13,103 nucleotides of DNA from Clostridiales bacterium (GTDB taxonomy: Bacteria; Bacillota; Clostridia; Oscillospirales; Oscillospiraceae). Made by a program: the position numbers and the translations under genes. The notes beneath the pieces are model-generated. The model saw only the letters and a program-made list of their open reading frames with translations, ran no database searches and was not told where the DNA came from. This document shows, piece by piece, positions 4,809 through 12,318 of the stretch; the first letter of the stretch is position 1; each line of letters starts with the position of its first letter. Where the stretch lies: NCBI GenBank assembly GCA_020861055.1, contig JAJBTD010000128.1:1-13103 (forward strand), written 5' to 3'.

Positions 4809-7800
4809 ATGAGACGAGCAGAACGTTTTGACCGGAATTGGGATTTCTGGCTGGATCGCTCCTGCGGTGAGACGCTGCCGGAGGCACCTGACTGGCAGCA
4901 TTTGGATCTGCCTCACGACTGGCAAATCTGGCAGGTACAGCATCTCTACCAGGACGGCACCGGCTGGTATCGGAAACGCTTCGATTTGACGCCTCAGCCG
5001 GGGATGGTCTATGCCATCGCCTTTGACGGGGTATATATGGATACCACCGTCTATCTCAACGGCAAAGAGCTGGGCCAGTGGAAAAACGGATACACACCCT
5101 TCCACCTGGACATGACGGCTGCGCTCCAGGCAGGCGAGAACGAGCTGCTGGTACGCTGCTGTCTGCGGCACCCCAACTCCCGGTGGTATGCGGGGGCGGG
5201 CATTTTCCGCTCTGTAGAGCTGTGGACCATGCCGGAGACGCACCTGATCCCGGACGGCCTGTATATTTCAGCCAGAGAAGGTCAGACGGGAGAGTGGACG
5301 GTAGAGGCCAGCGCCGAGCTGGGAGGCGGCAATGTCTCCGCTCTGGACGAATACACCCTCTCCTTCTCCCTGCTGGATCAGCAGGGGGCGCAGCTGGATG
5401 AAAAGCGTCTGCCCGCCGCTGCCGCCACCCCCGTCCCTGCGGAAGAGGCCGAGACCTTTCTCACCTGTGAGGGCTGGGCCAGACGGGTCGGCGTGACCTT
5501 TTCTCTCTCCCAGCCCCGGCTGTGGTCCCCGGACGACCCCAGCCGCTACCGTATCCGTGTCTCCCTCCTCCTGGACGGGGCGGAAACCGACCATATGAGC
5601 AGCTTCTTCGGCTGCCGCACCTTCGAGCTGACCACAGACAAGGGCCTTTATGTCAACCATCGGCATGTGACGATCCATGGGGTCTGTATGCACCAGGATC
5701 TGGGCTGTCTCGGCATCGCCTACAATTCCTCCGCCGCCCGGCGGCAGCTGGAGCTGCTGCGGGAGATGGGGGTCAACTCCATCCGAACGGGCCACAGCGT
5801 TCCCGCCCGCGAGCTGATGGAGCTGGCGGATGAGATGGGTATGCTGGTCGATGCCGAGTCCTTCGACTGCTGGGTGCGGGGAAAGAACGCCTACGACTAC
5901 GGCCGTTTTTTCCGGGACTGGTACAAAAAAGATCTGGCCGCCTGGATCCGGCGGGACCGGAACTGTCCCAGTCTGCTTTTTTGGAGCATCGGCAATGAAG
6001 TTTACGACACCCATGCCGGCCCGGAGGGGATGGACACTCTGAGGGACATTCTGGCGGAAGTCCATCGCCATGACCCGCTGGGCAACGGCGCTGCCACCTT
6101 TGGCTCCAACTATATGCCCTGGGAGAACACCCAGAAGTGCGCCGACATCATCAAGGTGGTGGGCTATAACTACGGCGAGCGCTGCTACGAGGCGCATCAT
6201 CAGGCCCACCCAGACTGGGTGATCTACGGCAGCGAAACCGGCTCCATCGTCCAGAGCCGGGGCGTCTATCACTTCCCCCTCTCCAAGTCTCTGCTGGTGG
6301 ACGACGACCTGCAGTGCTCCAGCCTGGGCAACAGCCGCACCAGCTGGGGGGCGGCCAGCCTGGACGCCTGCTTTCAGGCGGATCGGGAGTACCCCTACAG
6401 CCTGGGTCAATACCTGTGGAGCGGCATGGATTACATCGGGGAACCCACCCCCTATCACACGAAAAACAGCTACTTCGGCATGCTGGACACCGCCGGATTC
6501 CCCAAGGACGCCTACTACACCTGTCAGGCGGGCTGGCTGGATCCCAAGGCCCATCCGACGGTGCACCTGCTCCCCTACTGGGATTTCAACGAGGGTCAGA
6601 AAATCGACCTCTGCGCCGTCTCCAACGCTGCTGCTGTGGAGCTGTGGGTCAATGGGGTCAGCCTGGGCCGCAAGACCCTCGACCCGGCAGTGAGCACGAC
6701 CGCCTCCTGGCAGGTTCCCTACGCTCCCGGCACAGTGGAGGCGGCGGCCTACGACGAGGAGGGCAACGTGGTGGCCAGAGACCGGCAGCGGTCCTTTGGG
6801 GACTCCGCCGCGCTTCGCCTCGCCAGCGACCGCACAATTCTCTCCGCAGACGGCAGAGAGCTGGCCTTTCTCACCATCTCCGCAGTGGACCGGGCGGGCA
6901 ATCCCGTCCGAAACGCCAACGACCGGGTGACCGTCCACGTCTCCGGCGGCGTGCTGGTAGGGCTGGACAACGGGGACAGCACCGACTACGAGGAGTATAA
7001 AACCTCCAGCCGAAGGCTGTTTTCCGGTCTGTTGCTGGCGGTAGTGGCGGGAAACGGCACTCCCGGCAAACTCCGGATACAGGTGACCGCCCCTGGGCTG
7101 GAGGCGGCGGAGTGCAGTCTGGACGTTCTCCCCTGTGAAGGGGCGCCGCTGACCTATCCGCCCCTGCTGCCCCCCACCTGGGACACAGACGAGATCCCTG
7201 TCCGCAAGCTGGAGCTGACCGCGGACCGGACGGCGCTGACTCCGGAGCATCCGGAGGTGGAATTTGCTGTTCGGCTCCGCCCGGAAAACGCCTCCTATCA
7301 CGATTTGGAGTGGCGCATCACCGACGACGGAGGCATCACTGCCGCCAATGCGTCTCTGGAGCTGCTGGACGAGGCCGGAACCCATGTCCGGGTCCGGGGA
7401 CTGGGAGACGGCTCAGTTCGGGTGCGCTGTTCCTGCAAAAACGGAAAGGAAATGCCTCAGATCATCTCCCAGCTGGAGCTGGAGATTCAGGGCATGGGCC
7501 AACTCAATCCGAATCCCTACGACTTTATCACCGGCAGCCGTTATGACGAGAGCTTCGGCGATGTGGGCAACGGCAACGAACGGGGCGTCTCCACCTCCCG
7601 GACAGGCAGAAGCTGGGTGGCATACTGCGGCCTGGACTTTGGCCGGGACGGCAGCGACACGGTGGACATCCCCATCTTCGAGCTGGCAGGGCTCCCCGTC
7701 ACCATCCGTTTCTGGAAAGGTATCCCAGACGCCCCCGGCAGCGAGATGATCGGCGAACGGGTCTATCATAAGCCCACCCGCTGGAACGTCTATCAGCCGG

Positions 7801-8264
7801 AGACCTTCCACCTGGATCAGCGGCTCACCGGTCTTGCCACCTTCGGCATTGAGCTCGGCTCCAAGGTCCACATCAAGGGCTTCCAATTCCAGCGCCAGAG
7901 CGGCGCCTGGGAACGGCTCTGGGCGGTGGACTGCGATATGCTCTATGGCGACAGCTACCACCGGACAGACGACGCCGTGGAGGAGATCGGCAACAACGTC
8001 TCCCTAGTGTTCCGGGGAATGGATTTTGGGGAACGGGGCTTTACCCGGCTGACCGTCCGGGGCCGGACGGCACTGGAGAACAACACCATCCATGTCTGCT
8101 TTGACAGCAACGGGGAGAGCCAACGGCGTATTCTGGAGTTCACCCATCAGCCGGACTGGGGAGAGCAGACCTTTGATCTGGAGCCGGTCTATGGGATGCA
8201 GGATGTGACCTTCCTGTTCCTTCCCGGCAGCAGCTTTGATTTCAAGAGCTTTCAATTTGAGTGA
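4809..8264 (+). CDS. large multidomain glycoside hydrolase family 2 beta-glycosidase
   Basis: This is a GH2 retaining exo-beta-glycosidase of the beta-galactosidase/beta-glucuronidase group. The sugar it removes cannot be fixed from sequence. The 1151 residues divide roughly into a GH2 sugar-binding jelly roll (1-145, with LPHDWQIW and GAGIFRSVELW), an Ig-like domain (146-272) and a TIM barrel (273-575). Then come a DUF4982-like Ig domain (578-665, VELWVNGVSLG), a GH2 C-terminal domain (670-775, GLDNGDSTDYE), a Big-like domain (about 797-895) and two CBM6/35-like beta-sandwich modules (about 903-1029 and 1036-1151). The acid/base is E397 in SIGNE and the nucleophile is E476 in YGSETGS, so the enzyme looks active. 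There is no signal peptide, so it is probably cytoplasmic and acts on imported oligosaccharides. GGAGG at 4795-4799 supports the ATG. The gene follows its own promoter and shares a transcript with the cysteine desulfurase. Confidence 0.93.
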   Translation: MRRAERFDRNWDFWLDRSCGETLPEAPDWQHLDLPHDWQIWQVQHLYQDGTGWYRKRFDLTPQPGMVYAIAFDGVYMDTTVYLNGKELGQWKNGYTPFHLDMTAALQAGENELLVRCCLRHPNSRWYAGAGIFRSVELWTMPETHLIPDGLYISAREGQTGEWTVEASAELGGGNVSALDEYTLSFSLLDQQGAQLDEKRLPAAAATPVPAEEAETFLTCEGWARRVGVTFSLSQPRLWSPDDPSRYRIRVSLLLDGAETDHMSSFFGCRTFELTTDKGLYVNHRHVTIHGVCMHQDLGCLGIAYNSSAARRQLELLREMGVNSIRTGHSVPARELMELADEMGMLVDAESFDCWVRGKNAYDYGRFFRDWYKKDLAAWIRRDRNCPSLLFWSIGNEVYDTHAGPEGMDTLRDILAEVHRHDPLGNGAATFGSNYMPWENTQKCADIIKVVGYNYGERCYEAHHQAHPDWVIYGSETGSIVQSRGVYHFPLSKSLLVDDDLQCSSLGNSRTSWGAASLDACFQADREYPYSLGQYLWSGMDYIGEPTPYHTKNSYFGMLDTAGFPKDAYYTCQAGWLDPKAHPTVHLLPYWDFNEGQKIDLCAVSNAAAVELWVNGVSLGRKTLDPAVSTTASWQVPYAPGTVEAAAYDEEGNVVARDRQRSFGDSAALRLASDRTILSADGRELAFLTISAVDRAGNPVRNANDRVTVHVSGGVLVGLDNGDSTDYEEYKTSSRRLFSGLLLAVVAGNGTPGKLRIQVTAPGLEAAECSLDVLPCEGAPLTYPPLLPPTWDTDEIPVRKLELTADRTALTPEHPEVEFAVRLRPENASYHDLEWRITDDGGITAANASLELLDEAGTHVRVRGLGDGSVRVRCSCKNGKEMPQIISQLELEIQGMGQLNPNPYDFITGSRYDESFGDVGNGNERGVSTSRTGRSWVAYCGLDFGRDGSDTVDIPIFELAGLPVTIRFWKGIPDAPGSEMIGERVYHKPTRWNVYQPETFHLDQRLTGLATFGIELGSKVHIKGFQFQRQSGAWERLWAVDCDMLYGDSYHRTDDAVEEIGNNVSLVFRGMDFGERGFTRLTVRGRTALENNTIHVCFDSNGESQRRILEFTHQPDWGEQTFDLEPVYGMQDVTFLFLPGSSFDFKSFQFE

Positions 8265-8285
8265 TTCCTGGGAGAGGAGGGCGCC

Positions 8286-9398
8286 ATGATTTACGCAGAC
8301 CACGCCGCCACGTCGCCGCTGCTCCCTGCGGCCCGTTCGGCGATGGAGCCCTGGCTGGAGCAGTTTGCCAATCCCTCGTCCCAGTACCGGGCAGGCCTGG
8401 CGGCCCGCCGGGCCGTAGAACAGGCCCGCCGCCAGATGGCGGAGCTGCTGGGCTGTCGTCCGGAGGAACTGTACTTCACCTCCGGAGGCAGCGAGGGCAA
8501 CTCCTGGGCGATACATAACGGCGCTCTCCTGGGCAGAGAGCGAGGGAGAGGTCTGGCGGTCAGCGCCGTAGAGCACCACTCCCTCCTGCGGGCCAGCGCC
8601 GGAGCCTCCGGGCTGGGCATTCGAACCGTCTGCCTCCCCGTGGACGGGACGGGGCGGGTCTTGCCGGATGCGCTGGCTGCGTTGCCCCCTCCTGCCCTGG
8701 TGTCCGTCCAGTACGCCAACAACGAGGTGGGTACCCTCCAGCCGGTGCAGGCGCTGGCGGAGCAGGCCCACAGGCTGGGAGCCGTGTTTCACACCGACGC
8801 AGTACAGGCGGTGGGCCATGTGCCCGTAGACCTGACAGGGATCGACCTGCTCACCGCCTCCGCTCACAAGTTCGGAGGGCCAAAGGGCGTGGGCTTTCTG
8901 TATGCCCGCCGGGGCATCCGTCTCCGGCCCCTCATCTACGGAGGTAGCCAGGAGCAGGGGCTTCGGGGCGGCACGGAATCCGCCGCTCTCATCTCCGGCA
9001 TGGCGGCGGCGCTCACCTGGTCGATGGAGCATCGGGAGACGGAGGCCCGGCGGTTGACCGCTCTGGCCCAGACGTTCCGGGCAACCCTGCAAGCCGGCTG
9101 CTCTCAGGTGACATTTCCCGGCCCGGAGGCGGGGACGGGACTTCCCGGCCTGGTCAGCGTGACCCTGCCGGGCCTCTCCGCAGAACAGGCGGTCTACCGG
9201 CTGGACATGGCAGGCAGCTGCGTCTCTGCCGGGGCAGCCTGTGATCAGCGGGGACGGCGGGAGCCGTCTCATGTCCTCACCGCCATGGGCTTAGACACAG
9301 AACAGGCACAACGCACCCTCCGTATCTCCTTTGGCAGCAGCAGCCAGGAGGGGGACGGACGGGCGCTGGCAGAGCAGGTGCTGTCTCTGCTCTCATAA
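8286..9398 (+). CDS. cysteine desulfurase, NifS/IscS-type (class V aminotransferase fold)
   Basis: This is a cytoplasmic pyridoxal-phosphate enzyme that takes sulfur from L-cysteine, giving alanine and an enzyme persulfide for Fe-S clusters or tRNA thiolation. The 370 residues show MIYADHAATSPL at the start, TSGGSEGN (65-72) for phosphate binding, H98 in VEHHSLL, HTDAVQ (169-174) and the PLP lysine K195 in SAHKFGGPKGVG. The sulfur-carrying cysteine is probably C319 in SAGAACD, before EPSHVL (326-331). The loop reads GAACDQRGRREPSHVL rather than the common GSACxSG form, a mild variation. It lies only 21 nt after the GH2 stop, with AGGAGG at 8275-8280, so it is translated from the same mRNA. 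No iscU, thiI or iscR is beside it, so its sulfur acceptor is unknown. Confidence 0.92.
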   Translation: MIYADHAATSPLLPAARSAMEPWLEQFANPSSQYRAGLAARRAVEQARRQMAELLGCRPEELYFTSGGSEGNSWAIHNGALLGRERGRGLAVSAVEHHSLLRASAGASGLGIRTVCLPVDGTGRVLPDALAALPPPALVSVQYANNEVGTLQPVQALAEQAHRLGAVFHTDAVQAVGHVPVDLTGIDLLTASAHKFGGPKGVGFLYARRGIRLRPLIYGGSQEQGLRGGTESAALISGMAAALTWSMEHRETEARRLTALAQTFRATLQAGCSQVTFPGPEAGTGLPGLVSVTLPGLSAEQAVYRLDMAGSCVSAGAACDQRGRREPSHVLTAMGLDTEQAQRTLRISFGSSSQEGDGRALAEQVLSLLS

Positions 9399-9415
9399 CA
9401 GGCAGCAAAGGCATA

Positions 9416-9450
9416 GGGATGGCCCGACGGCCATTCCGCATCGGACCGAT
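9416..9450 (+). other. tandem hairpin and palindrome before the GH67 gene
   Basis: GGGATGGCC (9416-9424) pairs with GGCCATTCC (9429-9437) around a CGAC loop: nine pairs including one G-U. It is followed by the perfect 11-bp palindrome ATCGGACCGAT (9440-9450). No U run follows, so this is not a normal terminator. It could stabilise or process the mRNA between the desulfurase and GH67 segments, or bind a regulator. No clear promoter hexamers are seen in the spacer. Confidence 0.5.
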
Positions 9451-9467
9451 CAAAATTCAGGAACAGA

Positions 9468-9475
9468 AAGCAGGT
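9468..9475 (+). promoter_or_regulatory. ribosome binding site deciding the GH67 start
   Basis: AAGCAGGT differs from the ideal AAGGAGGT by one base. Its AGG ends 9 nt before ATG 9484 but only 3 nt before ATG 9478. The second ATG (MNYTKCWL) is therefore preferred. The choice changes the protein by two residues only. Confidence 0.5.
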
Positions 9476-9483
9476 AAATGAAG

Positions 9484-11469
9484 ATGAACTACACCAAATG
9501 CTGGCTGGCGTACCCGACGATCTGCCGGGAGCAGGAGCGGACGCTGACGGTTCACTCCGACTTTGACGGCCCTGTCGCCCAAAATGGGGTGAAGGAGCTG
9601 ACCCTGGGCCTGAAGGGCCTTTACGACATGGGCCTGGAGCCTGTCACCGAAAACGGAGCGGACGCCTCCATCCGTCTGGTCCGGAAGGACGGCATCCACC
9701 CGGAGGGCTACGCGGTTCAGGCCAGAGGCGGAAAAGCCGTCGTCGCCTCCTCCGGAGAGCGGGGCGTGCTCTACGGCATTTTTGCCCTGCTGCGGCAGCT
9801 CCAGACAGTCCAATGCGCCTGGGACGATCTGGACTGGGAGGAGGAAAAGACCCCCTCCAACCCTATGCGGATGTTCAATCACTGGGATAACCTGACGGGA
9901 GACATCGAGCGGGGTTATTCCGGTCAGTCCTTCTTCTTTCGGGACAACGAGATCATCATTGACCAGCGGACGGTGGATTACGCCCGGATGGCGGCCTCTG
10001 TGGGTATCAACGCCACGGTCATCAACAATGTCAATGTCAAGGGCGCGGCGGTGGAGCTAATCTCCCCCCGGTACTACAAGCCCCTTCGGGATATGCAGGA
10101 GATCTTCGCCGGATACGGCATCGACCTGTACTTCTGCATTGAGTTTGCCGCCCCCATCCTTCTGGGCGGGCTGGATACGGCAGACCCCTGCGACGACCGG
10201 GTGAAGGCCTGGTGGACGGACAAGGCGGCGGAGGTCTGGCAGGCGCTTCCCGGACTGGGCGGCTTTATGGTCAAGGCGGACTCTGAGGGACGGCCCGGCC
10301 CCTTCACCTACGGCCGGAACCACGCAGACGGGGCCAATATGCTGGCAGATGCGGTAGCGCCTCAGGGCGGCAAGATCATCTGGCGCTGCTTCGTGTACGA
10401 CTGCCAACAGGACTGGCGGGACACCAAGACCGACCGGGCCAGAGCCTGCTATGACCACTATATGCCTCTGGACGGCCAATTCCGGGACAACGTCATTCTC
10501 CAGATCAAAAACGGCCCCATGGACTTCCAGGTTCGGGAGCCGGTATCCCCCCTGTTTGGCGGTCTGAAGCACACCAACATGATGCTGGAGGTACAGGTGG
10601 CCCAGGAGTACACCGGTCAGCAGCGGCACGTCTGCTACCTCATTCCCTGGTTCCGCCAGGTGCTGGACCAGGACCTGTACTGCCAGGAGGGCCCGTCTAC
10701 GGTGGCCGACCTGGTCAGCGGACGGAGCTATGGCAACGCCCTGGGCGGCATGGCCGCAGTGACCAACACCGGCGACGATCCCAACTGGACGGGTCACGAC
10801 CTGGCGGCGGCCAACCTCTACGGCTTCGGGCGGCTGAGCTACGACACGTCTCTCACCGGAGAGGCGATCGCGGCGGAGTGGGTGCGGCTGACCTACGGCA
10901 AGGAGCCCAAGGTGGAGGACACCCTGACCGATATCCTCATGAAGTCCTGGCCCGCCTATGAGAGCTACACCGCACCCCTGGGCATCGGCTGGATGGTAAA
11001 TCCCAACCACCACTATGGGCCGAACGTGGACGGCTATGAATACGCCCAGTGGGGGACCTATCACCGGGCGGACTGGAAGGGTCTGGGGGTAGACCGCACC
11101 AGCCGGGGAACCGGCTATTGCCAGCAGTATGCACCCAAGCTGGCAAACCTCTATGAAAACCTGGAGACCTGCCCGGACGAGCTGGTGCTGTTCTTCCACC
11201 ATCTGCCCTATACCTATGTGCTCAAGAGCGGCAAGACGGTGATCCAGCACATCTACGACACCCACTTTGCCGGGGCAGAGCAGGCGGCGGAGTTTCTCCG
11301 GCAGATCGAAGAGCTGGAGCCTCTGCTGGAGCCGGAGGTCTATGAGCGCCTCCACGCCCGGTTCAGCCATCAGAAGGAGCACTCCTGCCAGTGGCGGGAC
11401 GTCATCAACACCTATTTCTACCGCAAGAGCGGTATTCCTGACGCCCAGGGGCGCAAGATCTATGCCTGA
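9484..11469 (+). CDS. aguA: GH67 alpha-glucuronidase
   Basis: The enzyme removes (4-O-methyl-)alpha-D-glucuronic acid from the non-reducing terminal xylose of aldouronic acids, the short products of glucuronoxylan breakdown. The 661 residues cover the full family length (about 680 in Geobacillus AguA): an N-terminal beta-sandwich domain (1-125), a central TIM barrel starting near PMRMFNHWDNL, and a helical C-terminal region. Counting from 9484, the predicted acid is E268 in KADSEGRPGPF, and the base pair is D347 in NGPMDFQVREPVSPLFGG and E375 in VAQEYTGQ. The spacings of 79 and 28 residues equal those in the Geobacillus enzyme (E285, D364, E392). There is no signal peptide, so it is intracellular. 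It is the last gene before the strong terminator. No xylan transporter, xylanase or uxaC/uxuA genes are in view. Confidence 0.95.
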   Translation: MNYTKCWLAYPTICREQERTLTVHSDFDGPVAQNGVKELTLGLKGLYDMGLEPVTENGADASIRLVRKDGIHPEGYAVQARGGKAVVASSGERGVLYGIFALLRQLQTVQCAWDDLDWEEEKTPSNPMRMFNHWDNLTGDIERGYSGQSFFFRDNEIIIDQRTVDYARMAASVGINATVINNVNVKGAAVELISPRYYKPLRDMQEIFAGYGIDLYFCIEFAAPILLGGLDTADPCDDRVKAWWTDKAAEVWQALPGLGGFMVKADSEGRPGPFTYGRNHADGANMLADAVAPQGGKIIWRCFVYDCQQDWRDTKTDRARACYDHYMPLDGQFRDNVILQIKNGPMDFQVREPVSPLFGGLKHTNMMLEVQVAQEYTGQQRHVCYLIPWFRQVLDQDLYCQEGPSTVADLVSGRSYGNALGGMAAVTNTGDDPNWTGHDLAAANLYGFGRLSYDTSLTGEAIAAEWVRLTYGKEPKVEDTLTDILMKSWPAYESYTAPLGIGWMVNPNHHYGPNVDGYEYAQWGTYHRADWKGLGVDRTSRGTGYCQQYAPKLANLYENLETCPDELVLFFHHLPYTYVLKSGKTVIQHIYDTHFAGAEQAAEFLRQIEELEPLLEPEVYERLHARFSHQKEHSCQWRDVINTYFYRKSGIPDAQGRKIYA

Positions 11470-11480
11470 ATAGGCGTTTT

Positions 11481-11533
11481 ACAGGAACCGGCAAGCAGGA
11501 GTCTTCCCTGCCTGCCGGTTCCTGTCTTATTCT
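11481..11533 (+). terminator. strong intrinsic terminator after GH67
   Basis: ACAGGAACCGGCA (11481-11493) pairs perfectly with TGCCGGTTCCTGT (11513-11525). A single A-C mismatch follows, then GCAGG (11495-11499) pairs with CCTGC (11507-11511) around a 7-nt loop. The U-rich tail CTTATTCT follows. It begins 11 nt after the GH67 stop and closes the GH2-desulfurase-GH67 unit. Confidence 0.88.
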
Positions 11534-11576
11534 GTCTTGCGTTCTATCTCCCCTTCCCGGCGCATATCCTTCCTGT

Positions 11577-11582
11577 GAGGTG
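11577..11582 (+). promoter_or_regulatory. ribosome binding site for a TTG start
   Basis: GAGGTG lies 7 nt before TTG 11590. No ATG or GTG near it in this frame has a comparable site, so TTG is taken as the start of the following gene. A promoter between the terminator and this site is not clear: TTGCGT at 11537-11542 has no good -10 at normal distance. Confidence 0.6.
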
Positions 11583-11589
11583 AACTGCG

Positions 11590-12285
11590 TTGGTTGGATA
11601 CATCCATTTTACCGGCCATGCCCGGCGTGTCCGGGTGATGCGCCACGACGTTCTGGGGCTGACCGTCTGGGAGGCCCGGCTCCCCGGTTCGCCGGAGGGC
11701 CTGCTGGCCCGGCGGCGGATGGCGAAGGGACTGGACGAGCTGGAGGAGGCGGGCTGCCGCCGTCTGCTGGCCCCCTGTCCCCTCGTCCCCTATTATCCCA
11801 TTGTCCACACCCGCCGTCTGTGGCAGGCGGTGGCGGCCCCTCTGGTCCTGGCCGATCTCCGGCAGCGGGGGCTGGAGCCGTGCCGGTCGGTGGTGGCCGT
11901 CCGGGGAGAGCGGATGACCCGGAGCTATCTTCGCACCTGTCAGGCCCTGGCCAGAGAGGTAAAGGCCCTGTCTCTCTCCCTGCTCCGGCAGGAGACCTTC
12001 TGCTGGAATCTACAGCAGGAGCTGGGCGTCCCTCTGGTGGAGGGCGGGGCGGCGGCCACCCTCTCCTTCCTCCCCGGCCACTGGCGGCCTGGCTTCTTCC
12101 CCCTGGGAGACGACGACCCATCCATCGGCGGCTGGCACCTGGAGCTGCCCGGTCTGAGCCTGCCTGACGGGTGCCCGGCCCTCCCGGTGCTGGCGGCGCT
12201 GCTGGACGCAGGACGGCTGCCCGTGGGGGAGGTGCTGTGCGTGGCGGAGAACGGGACTTGCAGAGAGGCAGAAAATGCAATATAA
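11590..12285 (+). CDS. conserved-looking protein of unknown function (231 residues)
   Basis: I do not recognise a named family. The frame is open for 231 codons after a fitting ribosome site, with GC-rich codon use like its neighbours, so the gene is very likely real. The N-terminus (MVGYIHFTGHARRVRVMRHD) looks like short strands, followed by an Arg-rich helix near 38-55. Residues 100-150 alternate strand, helix and strand (SVVAVRGERMT, then RSYLRTCQALAREVKALSL, then LGVPLVEGG), suggesting a Rossmann-like half. Seven cysteines are present (C56, C63, C98, C117, C138, C195, C217; C224 makes eight) without a clear metal motif. There is no signal peptide or membrane segment. It follows the GH67 terminator, and its 3' end carries the promoter of the next gene, so it may be a separate unit. 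A Rossmann-like regulatory or metabolic protein is only a guess. Confidence 0.8.
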   Translation: MVGYIHFTGHARRVRVMRHDVLGLTVWEARLPGSPEGLLARRRMAKGLDELEEAGCRRLLAPCPLVPYYPIVHTRRLWQAVAAPLVLADLRQRGLEPCRSVVAVRGERMTRSYLRTCQALAREVKALSLSLLRQETFCWNLQQELGVPLVEGGAAATLSFLPGHWRPGFFPLGDDDPSIGGWHLELPGLSLPDGCPALPVLAALLDAGRLPVGEVLCVAENGTCREAENAI

Positions 12286-12286
12286 T
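12258..12286 (+). promoter_or_regulatory. promoter of the ketopantoate-reductase-like gene, inside the upstream gene
   Basis: TTGCAG (12258-12263) and a perfect TATAAT (12281-12286) are 17 bp apart. The -10 overlaps the TAA stop (12283-12285) of the unknown gene. Transcription would start near 12293, leaving a leader of about 26 nt before ATG 12319. The downstream gene can thus be expressed apart from the one before it. Confidence 0.72.
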
Positions 12287-12318
12287 GGTGTCACTTCACT
12301 GGAAACGAGGCGCGCATC

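Noticed and set aside
5268..7385. 705-codon open frame on the minus strand inside the GH2 gene
   Set aside because: It is the antisense shadow of a strongly supported GC-rich gene, with low-complexity Gly/Val/Ala-rich translation, no motif and no ribosome site considered credible.
10057..11382. 441-codon open frame on the minus strand inside the GH67 gene
   Set aside because: It is an antisense shadow of an enzyme whose catalytic residues are all in place on the + strand.
4809..11469. A complete xylan utilisation locus
   Set aside because: Only the GH67 gene is xylan-specific. No xylanase, beta-xylosidase of families 39/43, transporter, regulator or hexuronate pathway gene is present.
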